NCBI GenBank assembly: GCA_038503035.1
Contig: JAVSML010025210.1
Location: 150,044 to 214,043 of the forward strand
Source of the DNA: Crocodylus rhombifer
Taxonomy: Eukaryota; Chordata; Crocodylia; Crocodylidae
Direction: 5' to 3'
Length of the DNA: 64,000 nucleotides
Positions within the stretch are counted from its first letter, which is position 1. Every line of letters begins with the position of its first letter. Below, one piece after another: positions 1 to 11,000 of the stretch. Below the pieces are notes generated by a model that was not told where the DNA came from, ran no database searches, and saw only the letters and a list, made by a program, of their open reading frames with translations. Both the position numbers and the translations under genes were made by a program.

Positions 1-373
1 ACAGTGCAGCAGCTGTAGCTGAGAGAGTTAGTTGGCTCAATGCCTCATTGTTCTTCATTAACAATAGCCTCTTCCTTTTTAACTGTCTTGGTGTTCCACA
101 AATCAAGCTAACCATTCTCTGGGTAATTTTGCTGTCTGTTTGCAACTCTTCTCTTATATCAGCTTTATTTAGGTAGGAAAAGGAAGGTGATTTAGCTGAA
201 GATTAGGGTCTGTCCCTGCTTTATGCAGAAACATCTCCATCCCCACCCCATTCTGCCTTTCAGATATTATACTGGGGCATGTTGTATGTGAGAAAATATG
301 GTACTTGGTACAAGTGAAAAGTCAAAAGGTTACCACTGTCGTTTTCATCTTGCATGAATCTGATAATGGTGAC
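1..373. other. Upstream STX12 intron, no feature seen
   Basis: AT-rich sequence with no recognisable exon, RNA gene or repeat. It should be intronic because STX12 coding exons with the same orientation begin at 8027 in mid-protein. Confidence 0.5.
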
Positions 374-1578
374 TAGGGCTGTGTGAGGCTTCAGATAGAA
401 CTTTGGATCTGGAGAAGCTTTGGATGCTTTGAGGTTCGAAGCAGCACATCCGGGTCGAAGTGCTGGCCTCGTTAGGTTTCCCGAAGCGGTTCGGAGCTCC
501 CGAACAGCTTCAGAGCTGCCTCAGAGATCCGGCCATAGGGTATAATGGGGAAACAATAAAATATCTATAACTATGTTATTTTTTTGGCCGATTTTTGGAT
601 AAATTTTTCAGGGCTGGTAGACTGCAGAGAGGATGAAACCTGCCAAGTTTCAAGAAGATTAGTGCAGGGGTTTGGGGGAACTGCCCTTCAAGCTGTGGAC
701 AAGCAAAATTCGTGCCTGGGTGCTTGTGGGACTGTCTTGGGGCGGGAAGGGGAGACAGTTCTGCAGGCCTGGTTGCTAAGCTGCTGTGTTACCAGTTACC
801 CATCAGTCAATCATGATTCACTCAGGGTCCAGCTCAATACACAGGATCTAGCAACTATGTAATGACTTAACGAGCATCTATTAGCACCTACAAAACCAGG
901 CTAAGGAGAGGAAAGAATCAATACACACAATCAACTGCCCCAAGAGAGACACAGTCTTGGCATGAGTTTTGCCTGTCAGCAGCTAGGGGTGCTGGGCCCC
1001 AGGCTCCCCCTGCACCGATCTCCTTGACAGCTGGCAGGCGCCGTGGCCTCAGCAGGGGCCACCATCCCTGCAGCTGTCACCCTGCTGCGCCATAACACAC
1101 ATAGTATCACCCATGGCATGAGTTTTGCTTGTCTGCAGCTTGAGGTGCAGTTCCCTGCAAACCCCTGCACCCATCTCCTTGAAACTTGGCAGGCTTGGTG
1201 TCCTCAGTAAGAGCTACCAGCCCAGCAGTTTTGAACCCCTGTGTTATAATACATAGACGTGACATGAGTTTGGCTTTCAAGAATCTGGGGTACAGTTCCT
1301 CTAAAACCCCTGCACCGATCTTCTTAAAACTTGGCATGTTTCATGCTCTCAGCAGAGGATACCATCCCTGCATGTTTAATCTAAATCAGACAAAAAACAA
1401 CAAAGTTATAGATATTTCATTGATTCCCCTTTATACCCTATGGCTGGATCTCCACAGTGGCTCCAAAGCTTCGGCGCCACTTCAGCCGGTTCAACGTGAA
1501 AACCTGGCCCAGAGCTCTGGATCGGATTGCGGCCAGATCTGAAGCCGGATTAGATCGCTGCCAACTCGTACAGGTCTA
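374..1578. repeat. Foldback element, family C copy 1
   Basis: About 1.2 kb bounded by degenerate inverted ends: TAGGGCTGTGTGAGGC at 374 and, on the opposite strand, a decayed version ending near 1578. The inside contains three same-direction units of about 150 bases starting at 961, 1117 and 1263, each beginning with a form of CATGAGTTTTGC. An inverted counterpart lies near 580-720. The open reading frames here are shadows of this repeat. A second copy is at 14779-15640. Transposon class was not determined. Confidence 0.6.
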
Positions 1579-2419
1579 ATAGTTGCTATATCTGGAATTT
1601 TTTTGAAGGTTGACTTGAACTTGGCAAGAACTTAAACTTATTAGTAGATTTTCTTAGCCCTCTTATCAACATTTTACGGAGTAGAATGTAAATAAATGGT
1701 ACTGACATTTCTCAACCACTTGCTTTCTCCGTCCTGAATCATCACAAGCTACTCATTAACATTCAGAAGTAAATAACTTATTGGAGTACAGTAAAATTGC
1801 ATGCGCCTTGCAGAAGAGTCATATAAATGACCTTTCAAAAGGTTTTACGTGGAAGCTAGAAATATCCTCAAGTATCCTTAAGTAAATAGGCAAAGCTTTG
1901 TGAACAAGGTCTACCAGATGTGGCAGTTCACCTTGCAACTTGGCCCTTCTTTTTTTACTTGTTTTGTCAGATTAATCCATTCATGTAGTTGTGACGATGT
2001 AGGTTTAGCTGAAACCTGGGCTCTATCTGCCTATGACAACACCCTGGTTCTCTGGCTTTCTGCTAAGTAATCTATTCTGAACTTCTGCAACAGACCTTGT
2101 TTTTGTGGAATTTCCTTGCGTCAGCCTCTGACTTCCCTCTTTTATGAACTCAGGTTCTTTCTTGTAGAGGTCATTGACCAGTGGTACTCTTTAGTTGACA
2201 CAGGATCTTTATGCTACTCATCAAAATAAGAACAGGAACTTGCTCAACTTTTGTCATCAACCAAAAAAAACCCTGGAGAATCCTTAGTTCAATAGTTCAA
2301 TTATTAGTGTATAAATATAAAACAAAATAGAGCAGCTTCCACAGGGGTCCAAGAGGGAGAAGCATCGAAGCCCTAAACCTTTCTGATCTCCTATTATGCT
2401 TCCTTTGTTCCATTTCTTA
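1579..2419. other. STX12 intron, no feature seen
   Basis: AT-rich intronic sequence. I see no exon, repeat family or RNA gene here. Confidence 0.5.
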
Positions 2420-3837
2420 CAGGAATCCTGGTTTTCTGTGTTTAAAATTGCAAATTCTCTGATTAAAAAAACACAAATTCTATGATTTTAAAAACCAAAA
2501 TCCATGATTAAACTAAAATACCACTATATGTATATGTATCAGTTGAACACAGTGTGTTATTGATATAGTTACAATATTAAAACAATTTGGAAGCCCACCA
2601 GTGCTTTGCTCACTATAACAAAATAAATTCTAAGTACCTATAAATTGTAGTATTAGATTTGGGGTTTTTATCATGACAAATCAGAGCTCCCCCTGCCTCC
2701 TTTGCCCACCAGGACATGGGTTCTGGCCCCTCACTCCACACCCACAGCTCCCCCCAGCCCTGCTGCCAGGACTGAGGCCAGAGACCTGGATCCATAGCCC
2801 CCTGCCCCCACAGCAGCATGTGAGCCCTGTGGGAGGCAGCAGCTCCTGCAGCAGATCAAAACATGTAGCCATGCTCCCCTTCCCCATAAGTGGCACACCC
2901 TGAGTGGAACCCATGGTAAGGGGCAGATGTGGGGTGCCTGCTGTGGGCTTGGGCTCCCTGCCCTGCTGCCCTCTCCCCAGGACTTCTGCAGCCCACTGAA
3001 CAGGGCCTGCTATGGCAGGGCAGAGGGGAATTGGTGGGAAAGTTCACTGTTGCCACTGGGAGCTCCATGCCACCATGGTGAGGCAGCCCCTGCTTTCCGA
3101 ATAGCAGTGAAGGGCACAACTCCACGCCACCACCCCCGCTGCTGCCATGCAGACAGCTTGCCTCGCCAGGGCAGCGCGGGATTTGCAGCAGCAAGGAGCT
3201 TCCCTGCCTGGCCCCACCGTGTCCTGCTGTGCCAGGTCCTGCCCGCTGGGTTGCAGAAGCCATGGCAGGAAGGCAGCTGGACAGAGAGCCCGAGCCCCCA
3301 GTGGGCAGCCTGCCCGAGCCTCTGCCCCGTGCACAGATCTGGGGGCATATGCCCCCTGCTACCTCTGGGAGCATGCACAGCAGTGGGAAGCCAGCCCCAT
3401 TTCCCCTGCCCCCAGATGAGCTGCTCTGTCCCACTTTCCACCGGGGCCCTGTGGCTGCACATTCGGGCCCTGGGCTCCAAGCCCTACATACCACCCTAGC
3501 TGGGCAGCAGCCCCAGTCCTGCCCATCTCCCTCCCTATGGGGCCTCAATCTCCCCATCCCCCTTGCCAGGCTTACCTGCTGAAGCTACTATCCAGGCTGC
3601 TTGGTGGCCATGTGTATATGTGAGTAAGCACATGGTACCCCATACCTGACCGCCCTCTTCCTGCTCCCCCCAGCCCCTTGCAGGCTGGAACTGCCAGCCT
3701 GCAGAGTGCTCTTTGCAAAAGTGGAAAATCTGCGTGTTTCTCCATTAAAATGAAAAATCTGCATTTTTCATCTTTAAAAGGGAGAATATACATTTTTTCC
3801 CATTTTTTCTGCAGGAAACACAAAACCCAGATACCTG
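2420..3837. repeat. Foldback element, family A copy 1
   Basis: About 1.4 kb with inverted ends: CAGGAATCCTGGTTTT at 2420 and its counterpart CAGGTATCTGGGTTTT read from 3837 on the opposite strand. AT-rich subterminal arms flank a GC-rich core (about 2690-3700). Copies 2 (23767-25165) and 3 (54664-55755) lie in the opposite orientation and share both arms. All open reading frames across the core are low-complexity shadows. The element is non-coding and its class is unassigned. Confidence 0.65.
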
Positions 3838-4254
3838 CTTATGAAATAGCAAGTTGCCGGGGCATCTTTATAAGTAACACCATGAGAACTAGCATATCAT
3901 GCAAATGATAACAAACCTATGATTTAAGCAAACCATTACTTGAAAGAATATTGCTATGTGTAGGCATCCAGATCAGGCCCTGATGTGCCATGAATTGCCT
4001 GAATTTGGAAACGGTGTCTGCATGAAAATGTTTGCAATCTGAAGTTGAGTACAATTTTGAAAGTTTGAGCTATAAGAGTGGAGCTATTCAAATGGCCTTT
4101 TGCTTCGTGCTGCATCAAGAAGGATGTGAAGAGATTTATTTTTTCCTCCTTAATTTCATAGATTTTATAGATTTCATAGACATTAGGGCTGGAAGGGACC
4201 TCGGGAGATCATCGAGTCCAGCCCCCTGCCCAAAGGGCAGGAAGTCAGCTGGGG

Positions 4255-4908
4255 TCATAGGATCCCAGCAAGATAAGCATCCAATTTACTCTTGAAGGTG
4301 CTCAATGTAGGTGCCTGAACCACCTCCGCTGGCAGACTGTTCCAGACCTTGGGGGCTTGGACAGTAAAGAAATTCTTCCTTATGTCCAGCCTGAAACGGT
4401 CTTGCAGGAGTTTGTGACCGTTCGACCTCGTCATCCCTTGGGGCGCTCTGGTGAACAGGGGCTGGGCTATGACGCTCGCCAGCTCCTTGAGTACCCTGGG
4501 GTGCAGATTGTCAGGGCCGGCTGACTTGAAGGTATCCAGCTTCTCAAGATGTTCCTTCACGAGGTCAGCATTTATGGAGGGTAGGGGATCCCCAACACCC
4601 GGATCTCCCTGGCCCATAGCAGGCATGGGCGTCCCATGGGACTGATGAAAGACTGATGCAAAGTACCTATTTAATAGGTTGGCTTTTTCCTGGGCGTCAG
4701 TTGTCAGTTGCCCCATCTGGTTTAGCAGGGGTCCAACATTGCCCTTGCTTTTCCTCCAGCTCCCCACATATCTGAAAAAGGACTTTTTGTTGTCCTTGAT
4801 GCTTGAAGCTAGTTGGAGTTTGGTTGCAGCCTTGGCTTTCCTGGTTTGCTCCCTGCAGGACCGGACCAGCACGTCCTTCATCCTTTGTAGGCTTTCCTTT
4901 TTAGCCAC
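4255..4908 (-). pseudogene. CR1 ORF2 reverse transcriptase, core deleted
   Basis: A 217-residue frame. The first ~150 residues match the region leading into the CR1 reverse transcriptase (TFKSAGPDNLHPRVLKELA). From about residue 152 (near 4453) it passes without a frame break into the extreme C-terminus (PQGMTRSNGHKLLQDRFRLD to the stop). The palm motifs, including the catalytic YADD-type loop, are absent, so no polymerase activity is possible. The junction is an in-frame internal deletion, probably a few hundred codons. Confidence 0.88.
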
Positions 4909-5840
4909 AGTAGGTCCGCTAGGTCTCTGGAGAGCCAGGGGGGCTGCTGTGCCCTCTTGCTGCCTTTCCTCCGTGTTGGAATAGATTTAGCTTGTGCATT
5001 GAGGATCGCTTCCTTGAGAAGCAACCACTCTTCTTGAACTCCCATCTCCCTGGGGTCATGGTCCCTGAGGGCCTGACTGACTAGCCTCTTGAGCTTGTCA
5101 AAGTCGGCTTTTCTGAAGTCAAGGACTTCTGTGTTGCTGACTGACTTGCCAGCTTTACGGCGGATGGTGAAGGTGATCAGCTCGTGGTCGCTGTCACCCA
5201 ACTTCCCATCGATCACTAGGTCGCCGATTAGGTCGTCCCCCGTAGCCAGTACCAGGTCAAGCAGCGCTTTGCCTCTCGTTGGCCCATAGACTTCTTGAGT
5301 CAAGTAGAGGTTATCCACGCACAAGAGAAAGTTTTGCGCCCGCTCAGATTTAGCTGAGTGATCTTCCCACGAGATGTCCGGGTAATTGAAGTCACCCATG
5401 ACAACCAAGGTCCTGGAGCAAGCGGCCTCAGTCAGTTCCCGGGCGAACTCCTGGTCAAGCTCAGGACTTTGAGTGGGAGGTCTGTAGTAGATTCCCACCA
5501 TTGTGTCCCCTGTGCCGAATTCCCCACGAATTTTTACCCAGAGGGTCTCTAGCTGTCCATGCCAGTCGCCAACATCAGCTTGCAGGGACATGTAGCTTTC
5601 CTTCACATGGAGAGCTACACCCCCGCCCCTTTTGTCAACACGATCCCTCCTGTATAGGGTATAGCCCTCTATACCCGTGGTCCAGTCATGGGTGGAGTCC
5701 CACCAGGTCTCCGTTATCCCAATGACATTATATTTCTTTGCACTGAGCAGGAGGACGAGCTCGTCCTGCTTGTTACCCAGGCTCCTGGCATTAGTGTACA
5801 GGCAGGCAAGTGTGCCCTTGGGGGCTCTTGCCTTGCCCAC
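4878..5840 (-). pseudogene. CR1 ORF2 endonuclease domain
   Basis: A 320-residue open frame with the apurinic-endonuclease-like fold of CR1 ORF2. Visible motifs in order are YTNARSLGNKQDEL, ITETWWD (catalytic Glu), GGGVALHVKE, YYRPP, MGDFNYPDISW (Asp and Asn) and SDHELITF (the terminal SDH). The catalytic positions appear intact. The frame is lost at about 4880-4908, where the homologous protein continues in another minus-strand frame, so full ORF2 cannot be made from this copy. In a live element this domain nicks target DNA for target-primed reverse transcription. Confidence 0.9.
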
Positions 5841-5962
5841 AGATTGTGCCAGGGCTGGGGCAGGGGTGGGCTCCCTTAAGTGCCTTGGTCCGCTGGCTTT
5901 GCAAGGGCCGTTCAGCGGGCCAGCAGGGGCAGTAGTCCCCCCCGTCCCCCAGCGGGCTTAGT

Positions 5963-6250
5963 TTAAAGCCTGGTGGAACAGGTCAGCCAGCCTGGCTGAG
6001 AAGAGCCTCCTCCCCAGGGGAGAGAGGTGGAGGCCATCTCTTCCCAGCAGCTTGCTGCCTCTCCAAAGAGCGGGCTGTGGTCATGGAAGCCAAAGCCTTC
6101 CCGGTGACACCAGCTCCGCAGTCTTTGGTTCACCGCGTCGATCCTCCTCTCCCTCCTGAGCCCATAGCCCGAGACTGGGAGGATCGACGAAAACACCACC
6201 TGAGCTCCCAGACCCCTAAGCCCCACTCCCAACTCCCTGTAGCGCCTCAT
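5963..6250 (-). pseudogene. CR1 ORF1 C-terminal esterase-like remnant
   Basis: A 95-residue frame whose centre (GAQVVFSSILPVSGYGLRRE, then RRIDAVNQRLRSWCHREGFG) matches the SGNH-esterase-like part of CR1 ORF1 proteins described in reptiles. It lies directly 5' of the endonuclease on the same strand, as expected for ORF1. The domain's nucleophile block would lie further 5' and is lost by truncation near 6335. Confidence 0.75.
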
Positions 6251-6349
6251 GACCTGGCTGGGGGTGCTCCGAGCCGTGTCATTGGTGCACTACCTCTGGA
6301 TGGAGTTAATTTTACAGCCTGGACATCCTGACTGTGAAGAAGATTTTCC

Positions 6350-6391
6350 TGGTGTAAACGTGTGATGCTCTACCAACTGAACTATCCAGGC
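6350..6391 (-). repeat. tRNA 5'-half-like sequence
   Basis: Minus-strand sequence beginning GCCTGGATAGTTCAGTTGGT, then AGAGCATCA, has a tRNA acceptor start and a canonical D-arm with the internal A-box promoter motif. The anticodon arm is not intact and there is no T-arm, so this is not a functional tRNA gene. It directly adjoins the truncated 5' end of the CR1 on the same strand. It could be a tRNA pseudogene, a SINE head or a template-switch fusion. Confidence 0.55.
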
Positions 6392-6496
6392 CCACATCCT
6401 ATTCTGACATCCTATATGCCATTACTAAAGGCATCGCTGTCTATTAACTGAGCCATTACTGCATTACATGCTTTTCGGCCATTTTTTTAATGCACA

Positions 6497-6810
6497 CTAT
6501 GATAGAATTGTAGAAAGTTAGGGTTGAAAGGGACCTCAGGAGGTCATCTAGTTCAACCTCCTGCTTAAAGCAGGACCATCCCCAAAAAGATCATTCCAGC
6601 CAGTGCTTTGTCGAGCTGGGCCTTAAACCCCCTCCCAGGATGGAGATTCCACCACCTCTCTAGGTAACCTGTTTCAGTGCTTCACCACCCTCCTATTGAG
6701 AATCTTTTCCCTAATATCCAACCTAAACTTTCCTTGCTGCAACTTGAGACCATCACTTTTTGTTGTGTCATCTGCCACCAGTGAGAACAGCCTAGCTCCA
6801 GTTACAAGCA
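6497..6810 (-). mobile_element. CR1 LINE 3' fragment, minus strand
   Basis: Begins with the reverse complement of a CR1 3' end (AGGGTTGAAAGGGACCTCAG region at 6521) and runs through the usual 3' UTR and C-terminal ORF2 region to about 6810. It is more diverged than the 4155-6335 copy, so it is an older insertion. Confidence 0.85.
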
Positions 6811-8026
6811 TGGTCATAATCTTGGCAGCAACTGGAAGTCACTGCTGCTGCTGTGTCCTTGGTGCCCAGCTGTGTCCCTATGCTGCTGACAAGAGTATAA
6901 ACCAGCGATTCCAACCAGGGTGATGCAGGACCCTGGAATGCCTTGATCCTTTCAAAGGTGCTCCACAATTCTGTATAATGTTACGTATGCAAACTGTACG
7001 CTGTTAGGTATGCAAACATGATTTAGAAGATGAACCCAGAGATTTCTAGGAATCCGTAGAATTAATAACTTGACCTGTTGAGGGTCTAAGTTGTTTGCAA
7101 CAGAAAATCTGCTTTATTTTTATTATCATGATCATCATCATTTTTTCCTATAGTCACAAAATAAATAAAAACTAAGAGCTGACATTTTTTAGATATAAGC
7201 AAATCTAAAAAAGGTTGAGAACCACTAGTATAAATATGCTTTTGAACTCCTCCCAGTGATGACCCACCTTATCTCAGTGATGACGTCACAGACAAAATGC
7301 GTAATGAAGTTTCCCAGGATCTGCTTTTGGGAATCCGAAAATTGAGCTTCCCTTATTCGACAAGCTCTGAAGTTGTGTGTGGGGTTGGTTTGTTTTTTTT
7401 AAATGTAAACATAACTATTTAGGAGCAACTTCCATTTCTTCACTCCAAAATTGGCCTAGCGGAGGTGGGAAGTGGGGTGCTAGTTAAGTTGTAACTTTAC
7501 ATGGTTCATAAAGGTACATGGTGAACTTGGAAACTTCTCAGTGTCCCATAAGTTTGTTTTATATAATATGTCTGCCTTAGATTTCACAATTATGCTTTTG
7601 CCGCTCTTATCTGAGTGCGTTTTCCTATTTATATCCCACAAATATATAGTCCAGTTTCTTCATAATGTGAAAACTGTCCAAAATAAATAAAATTAGGAAA
7701 TTTCTGCATCTCTAACAGCAATACTGGGTTGTTATAAAAAGTAGCTAAATTCTGAAGTGTAATTTCCAAACTGATAATACCTTTTTATTTTAATTAGCCA
7801 CTTGCCAAGTTTTTGAAATAAGACTAATGTAGAAAGCATTTAGGGTGAAATATGTAAGCATTTGCTTAAATAATTTTTCAGCCTTAATTAAGCAAAACTT
7901 TGGCAATATCCCTATGGGAGAGGGGAATGTGATTTAAGAAAACCTAACAAAAAGGAACGTAATGACTTTAAAACCATATTGTTTTACAAAAATAATTAAT
8001 CCATTGTAAACTTCCCCCCCGCTCAG
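6811..8026. other. STX12 intron, mostly unique
   Basis: AT-rich intronic sequence without recognised exons. One notable motif is a perfect palindromic TGACGTCA at 7281-7288 (cAMP-response-element type). There is no CpG enrichment around it, so chance is possible. Confidence 0.45.
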
Positions 8027-8096
8027 CTGCTCAGATAAAGAATTTGATGAGCCAGCTAGGAACCAAACAGGACTCCAGCAAACTGCAGGAAAATCT
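8027..8096 (+). CDS. STX12: STX12 coding exon (probable exon 2)
   Basis: A 70-nt exon after a C-rich acceptor tract (AG at 8025-8026) and before a GTGAGT donor at 8097. It begins with the last two bases of a split Thr codon and ends with two bases of a Leu codon. It encodes part of the Habc domain ([20 protein letters not shown] and on). An alternative AG six bases downstream would not keep the known residues. Confidence 0.93.
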
Positions 8097-11000
8097 GTGA
8101 GTATTAATTAAGTAAACACTTCAGTGTGAATTAAAATGATAGAAAGCTAGGTGTGATTGGTTCTCTTCTCACTAGTCTTAACAGTGTCTGGAGTAAAAAG
8201 CTATATTGAGCATCATTGGGAAATACAACTTTGCTAGATAACTTTGACAGTAGTGTTACCAAAAAGGTGAACTTAGATATTGAAAACTTGGGGGTGCCTA
8301 TACATGCTGGGGGGCAGGATTTTAAATAGCCACAGCATCTTGTATATTCAGTGTCCCACATTTCAAAGTGGCCACAAGGGCACTCTAACTAAAGCTGGTT
8401 TGATGAGCTTTAGTTAAAGCGCCTCCACCACTATTTTGAAGCATGGGATGCTGAATACACAAGACGCTGCAGCACACTGCTGGAGCACTCTTACTAAAAC
8501 CCTCTTACTAAAACCCTCCAGACTCAATTAAGTCTGCTCTGACACATTCTAACTGGAACGTGTTGAAGCATGTGTATAGGCACCCTCAGTGTTTTATTTG
8601 GGTCTTCTGTCTGGGGAAGAATCTTGTTTTTATTCAAGTCTGCTTATATGAACACTTGCCCGAGTTAAAACTGACTGAAAGATCGCAAATGAGATGTATG
8701 AGGCTGTGATCAGGAGTCAGCCCTTCATTAAATCTGCAATTATTTTAATATTTCTATCCTTCCTATTTAAGCACTCTTGTCCACCACATAGTTCACCTTT
8801 TGCATATGTAATAACTTGTACAACTTCCTTGTGTTGTTGATTGTGGGTATGTCATTAATTTAAAAACTTGCACTTTTGTCTAAAAATGCTCTTTCCAGTG
8901 GCAAATAGAAAGTTTGAAGAAACAGAAATTCTGCAGACTTGATTGTAGTATCTCTTGCTTCCACAGATTTTGTTTCAGGGCAACAAGAAAGAGAGAAAAC
9001 AATTTAGCAATCACTTTAAGATGATTTAAAAGGGGGAGTGAAAGAGATATAGAACCTAATGTTACATTTAAGTGCATACAAGATATGCTACTTCAAATGT
9101 TTTGTGTGTGTGTATAGCTAGATGTCACACTGAGAGTATCTTTAGGATAAAGTAACAGAAACATTTTAAACAATTGTGTGTGATCATGAAACTCCTGCTG
9201 CTTCTAATGTAAATTGTTTGAAAACAAGACTCTTCATTGCAATTCAGAGCAATTACATAAGAATCTGTTGTTGTTCTAGACAACAGCTACAGCATTCTGC
9301 AAATCGGCTTGCCAAGGAGACAAATGAGTACCTCAAAGAGCTGGGTTCTTTGCCGCTTCCGTTATCTGCCTCTGAACAGGTTTGTATGCATCTAGTTTTA
9401 GTGGAATGGAAGGCAAGTGTTCTTATTCTGTTAAGAAACCTGGTAACCTGCTTTTTCATGACAAGAACCAGAAAATATAGGTCCTCTGGTAGGATGGCTT
9501 TTAAAGATGGCAAACTTATGGTGCTTTAAATGGCAAATGAAGCTCAGAATCCTTATTGCACCATGTCACTTGCAAGTTTGTAAAACGTAAGTTTAAGCTA
9601 TACGCTGGCACAGGTTTCTGTACTTCGTTTGATTTGACCACTTCACTGTTTTTAGAGTTATGTCATGTTTCACAGCATAGTGTAAGCCAGAGGGGGCCAG
9701 CCTGTGGCACAAGTGCCGTAAATGGCACTGGCAGCCTTTGGATGTGGCACATAGCAAATTGGGAAGGGAACAGGCAGCACAACAGCAGATTGCAGAGGAA
9801 GCCAGCCTCATAGTGGTAAGGAAAAGGGATCAGAGTGGCACTCTGGGAATGTGAGGCTAATTTGTAGCACACCTGCCCGAAAAGTTGGCCTCCATTGATG
9901 TAAACCATGACATCTTTTTGCAAATTAGAGGATTTTTTTGGTCTGCTTAGCATCCTGAGAAATGGCTCTGTCTAGTAGAATTAATGGTGGTAAAAGTCTT
10001 GAATCTCTTAAGTTCTGATTCTGACTTTTTATTCAGGACAACCACGGTGTTCCATTTTATATCATCCTTATTAATGTGAGAGTAGGTCTGGCTTAGCAGG
10101 TTATGGAAAAGCATATCGTTTTTTGTTTGTTTGTTTTGTATAAAAAGTACTCTGGTTTTCTCAGGATCATTCTTCAGGACTTGCAGGTATCCAGTGTGCC
10201 TTCCACATCTGAATCTGGGGGCGGGGTTGTGGGGGTTTTTGGGGTTTTTTTAATAAGAAAGGCTTATAATTTGAGAAGACAATAATTTCAGGCTGTTGCA
10301 TCCCTAAAGAATACATCTATACATATGATTTCTATATCTATGTGCAGAGTGCTCATACACAAGTGAACACTTAAGGCTGTAGGCCTTGTAGGCTGACTGC
10401 TTACTGTAAGAAATGCAGTATACATTCTACTTTTTAACAAGAGTTGTGTTTCCAATATACTAAGCATGTGATGAGGCTTAAGGGAATTTAGATTTAATTA
10501 CAGGCATCTAATGAACACTTCTGCTTCTTGATGCAGGTCAATATAAAAACATGCTATTGTATCTTATAGATTGCATAAGGAGAACAGAACGGGAACTCTT
10601 TGCTGCCTGCCTTCTGAATTACATAAAACAGGGATGTTCCTCAAACGCAGGCTCTTATCCTTTTTAGAAGAAGTAGGGACTAATACTTGTTAAAACAGTC
10701 CTGCTTTTACAGATTCCAAAATGGAAATGACTGAGTAAAACAAATGAGCAGACAACTTTACTGCTTGTTTAAAATAAAAATGAATTCCAGATTGTGAGCT
10801 ATCTTCAAGGAATGCTTCTGACCCTGCCTTTACCCTCTGCATTGAGAAGGAAAGATGGAACTCAGACCAGTAGTACAGGGTTGTTCTCCCTCCCAGCACA
10901 GACCATTTTTTACTTGTGTGTAATGTGCTTCTCCCTTTGTGTACAATGGGATACAGTGTTTCTCCCATTAATCAACATAGCATTCCTATGGCAATTACAG

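Larger units (their letters stand above)
4155..6335 (-). mobile_element. CR1 LINE, internally deleted, minus strand
   Basis: Read on the minus strand this is a 5'-truncated CR1: the end of ORF1 (esterase-like remnant, 5963-6250), the ORF2 endonuclease (4878-5840), the start of the reverse transcriptase region joined directly to its C-terminal end (4255-4908), and the CR1 3' terminus with ATAGATTTC-type repeats at about 4155-4185. The reverse transcriptase core is missing. The 3' end is very close to the copy at 42318-42650, which suggests a fairly young subfamily. Confidence 0.9.

Noticed and set aside
2856..3557. Open frames of up to 233 residues on both strands over GC-rich DNA
   Set aside because: They overlap on both strands, are rich in Pro/Gly/Ser/Ala, and coincide with the core of a foldback repeat present in other copies without the frames.
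6350..6391. Functional tRNA gene
   Set aside because: Only the acceptor start and D-arm are present. There is no intact anticodon arm or T-arm.
1..8026. Search for the first STX12 coding exon
   Set aside because: No CpG island, start context or matching peptide was found, so the exon is most likely upstream of the window.
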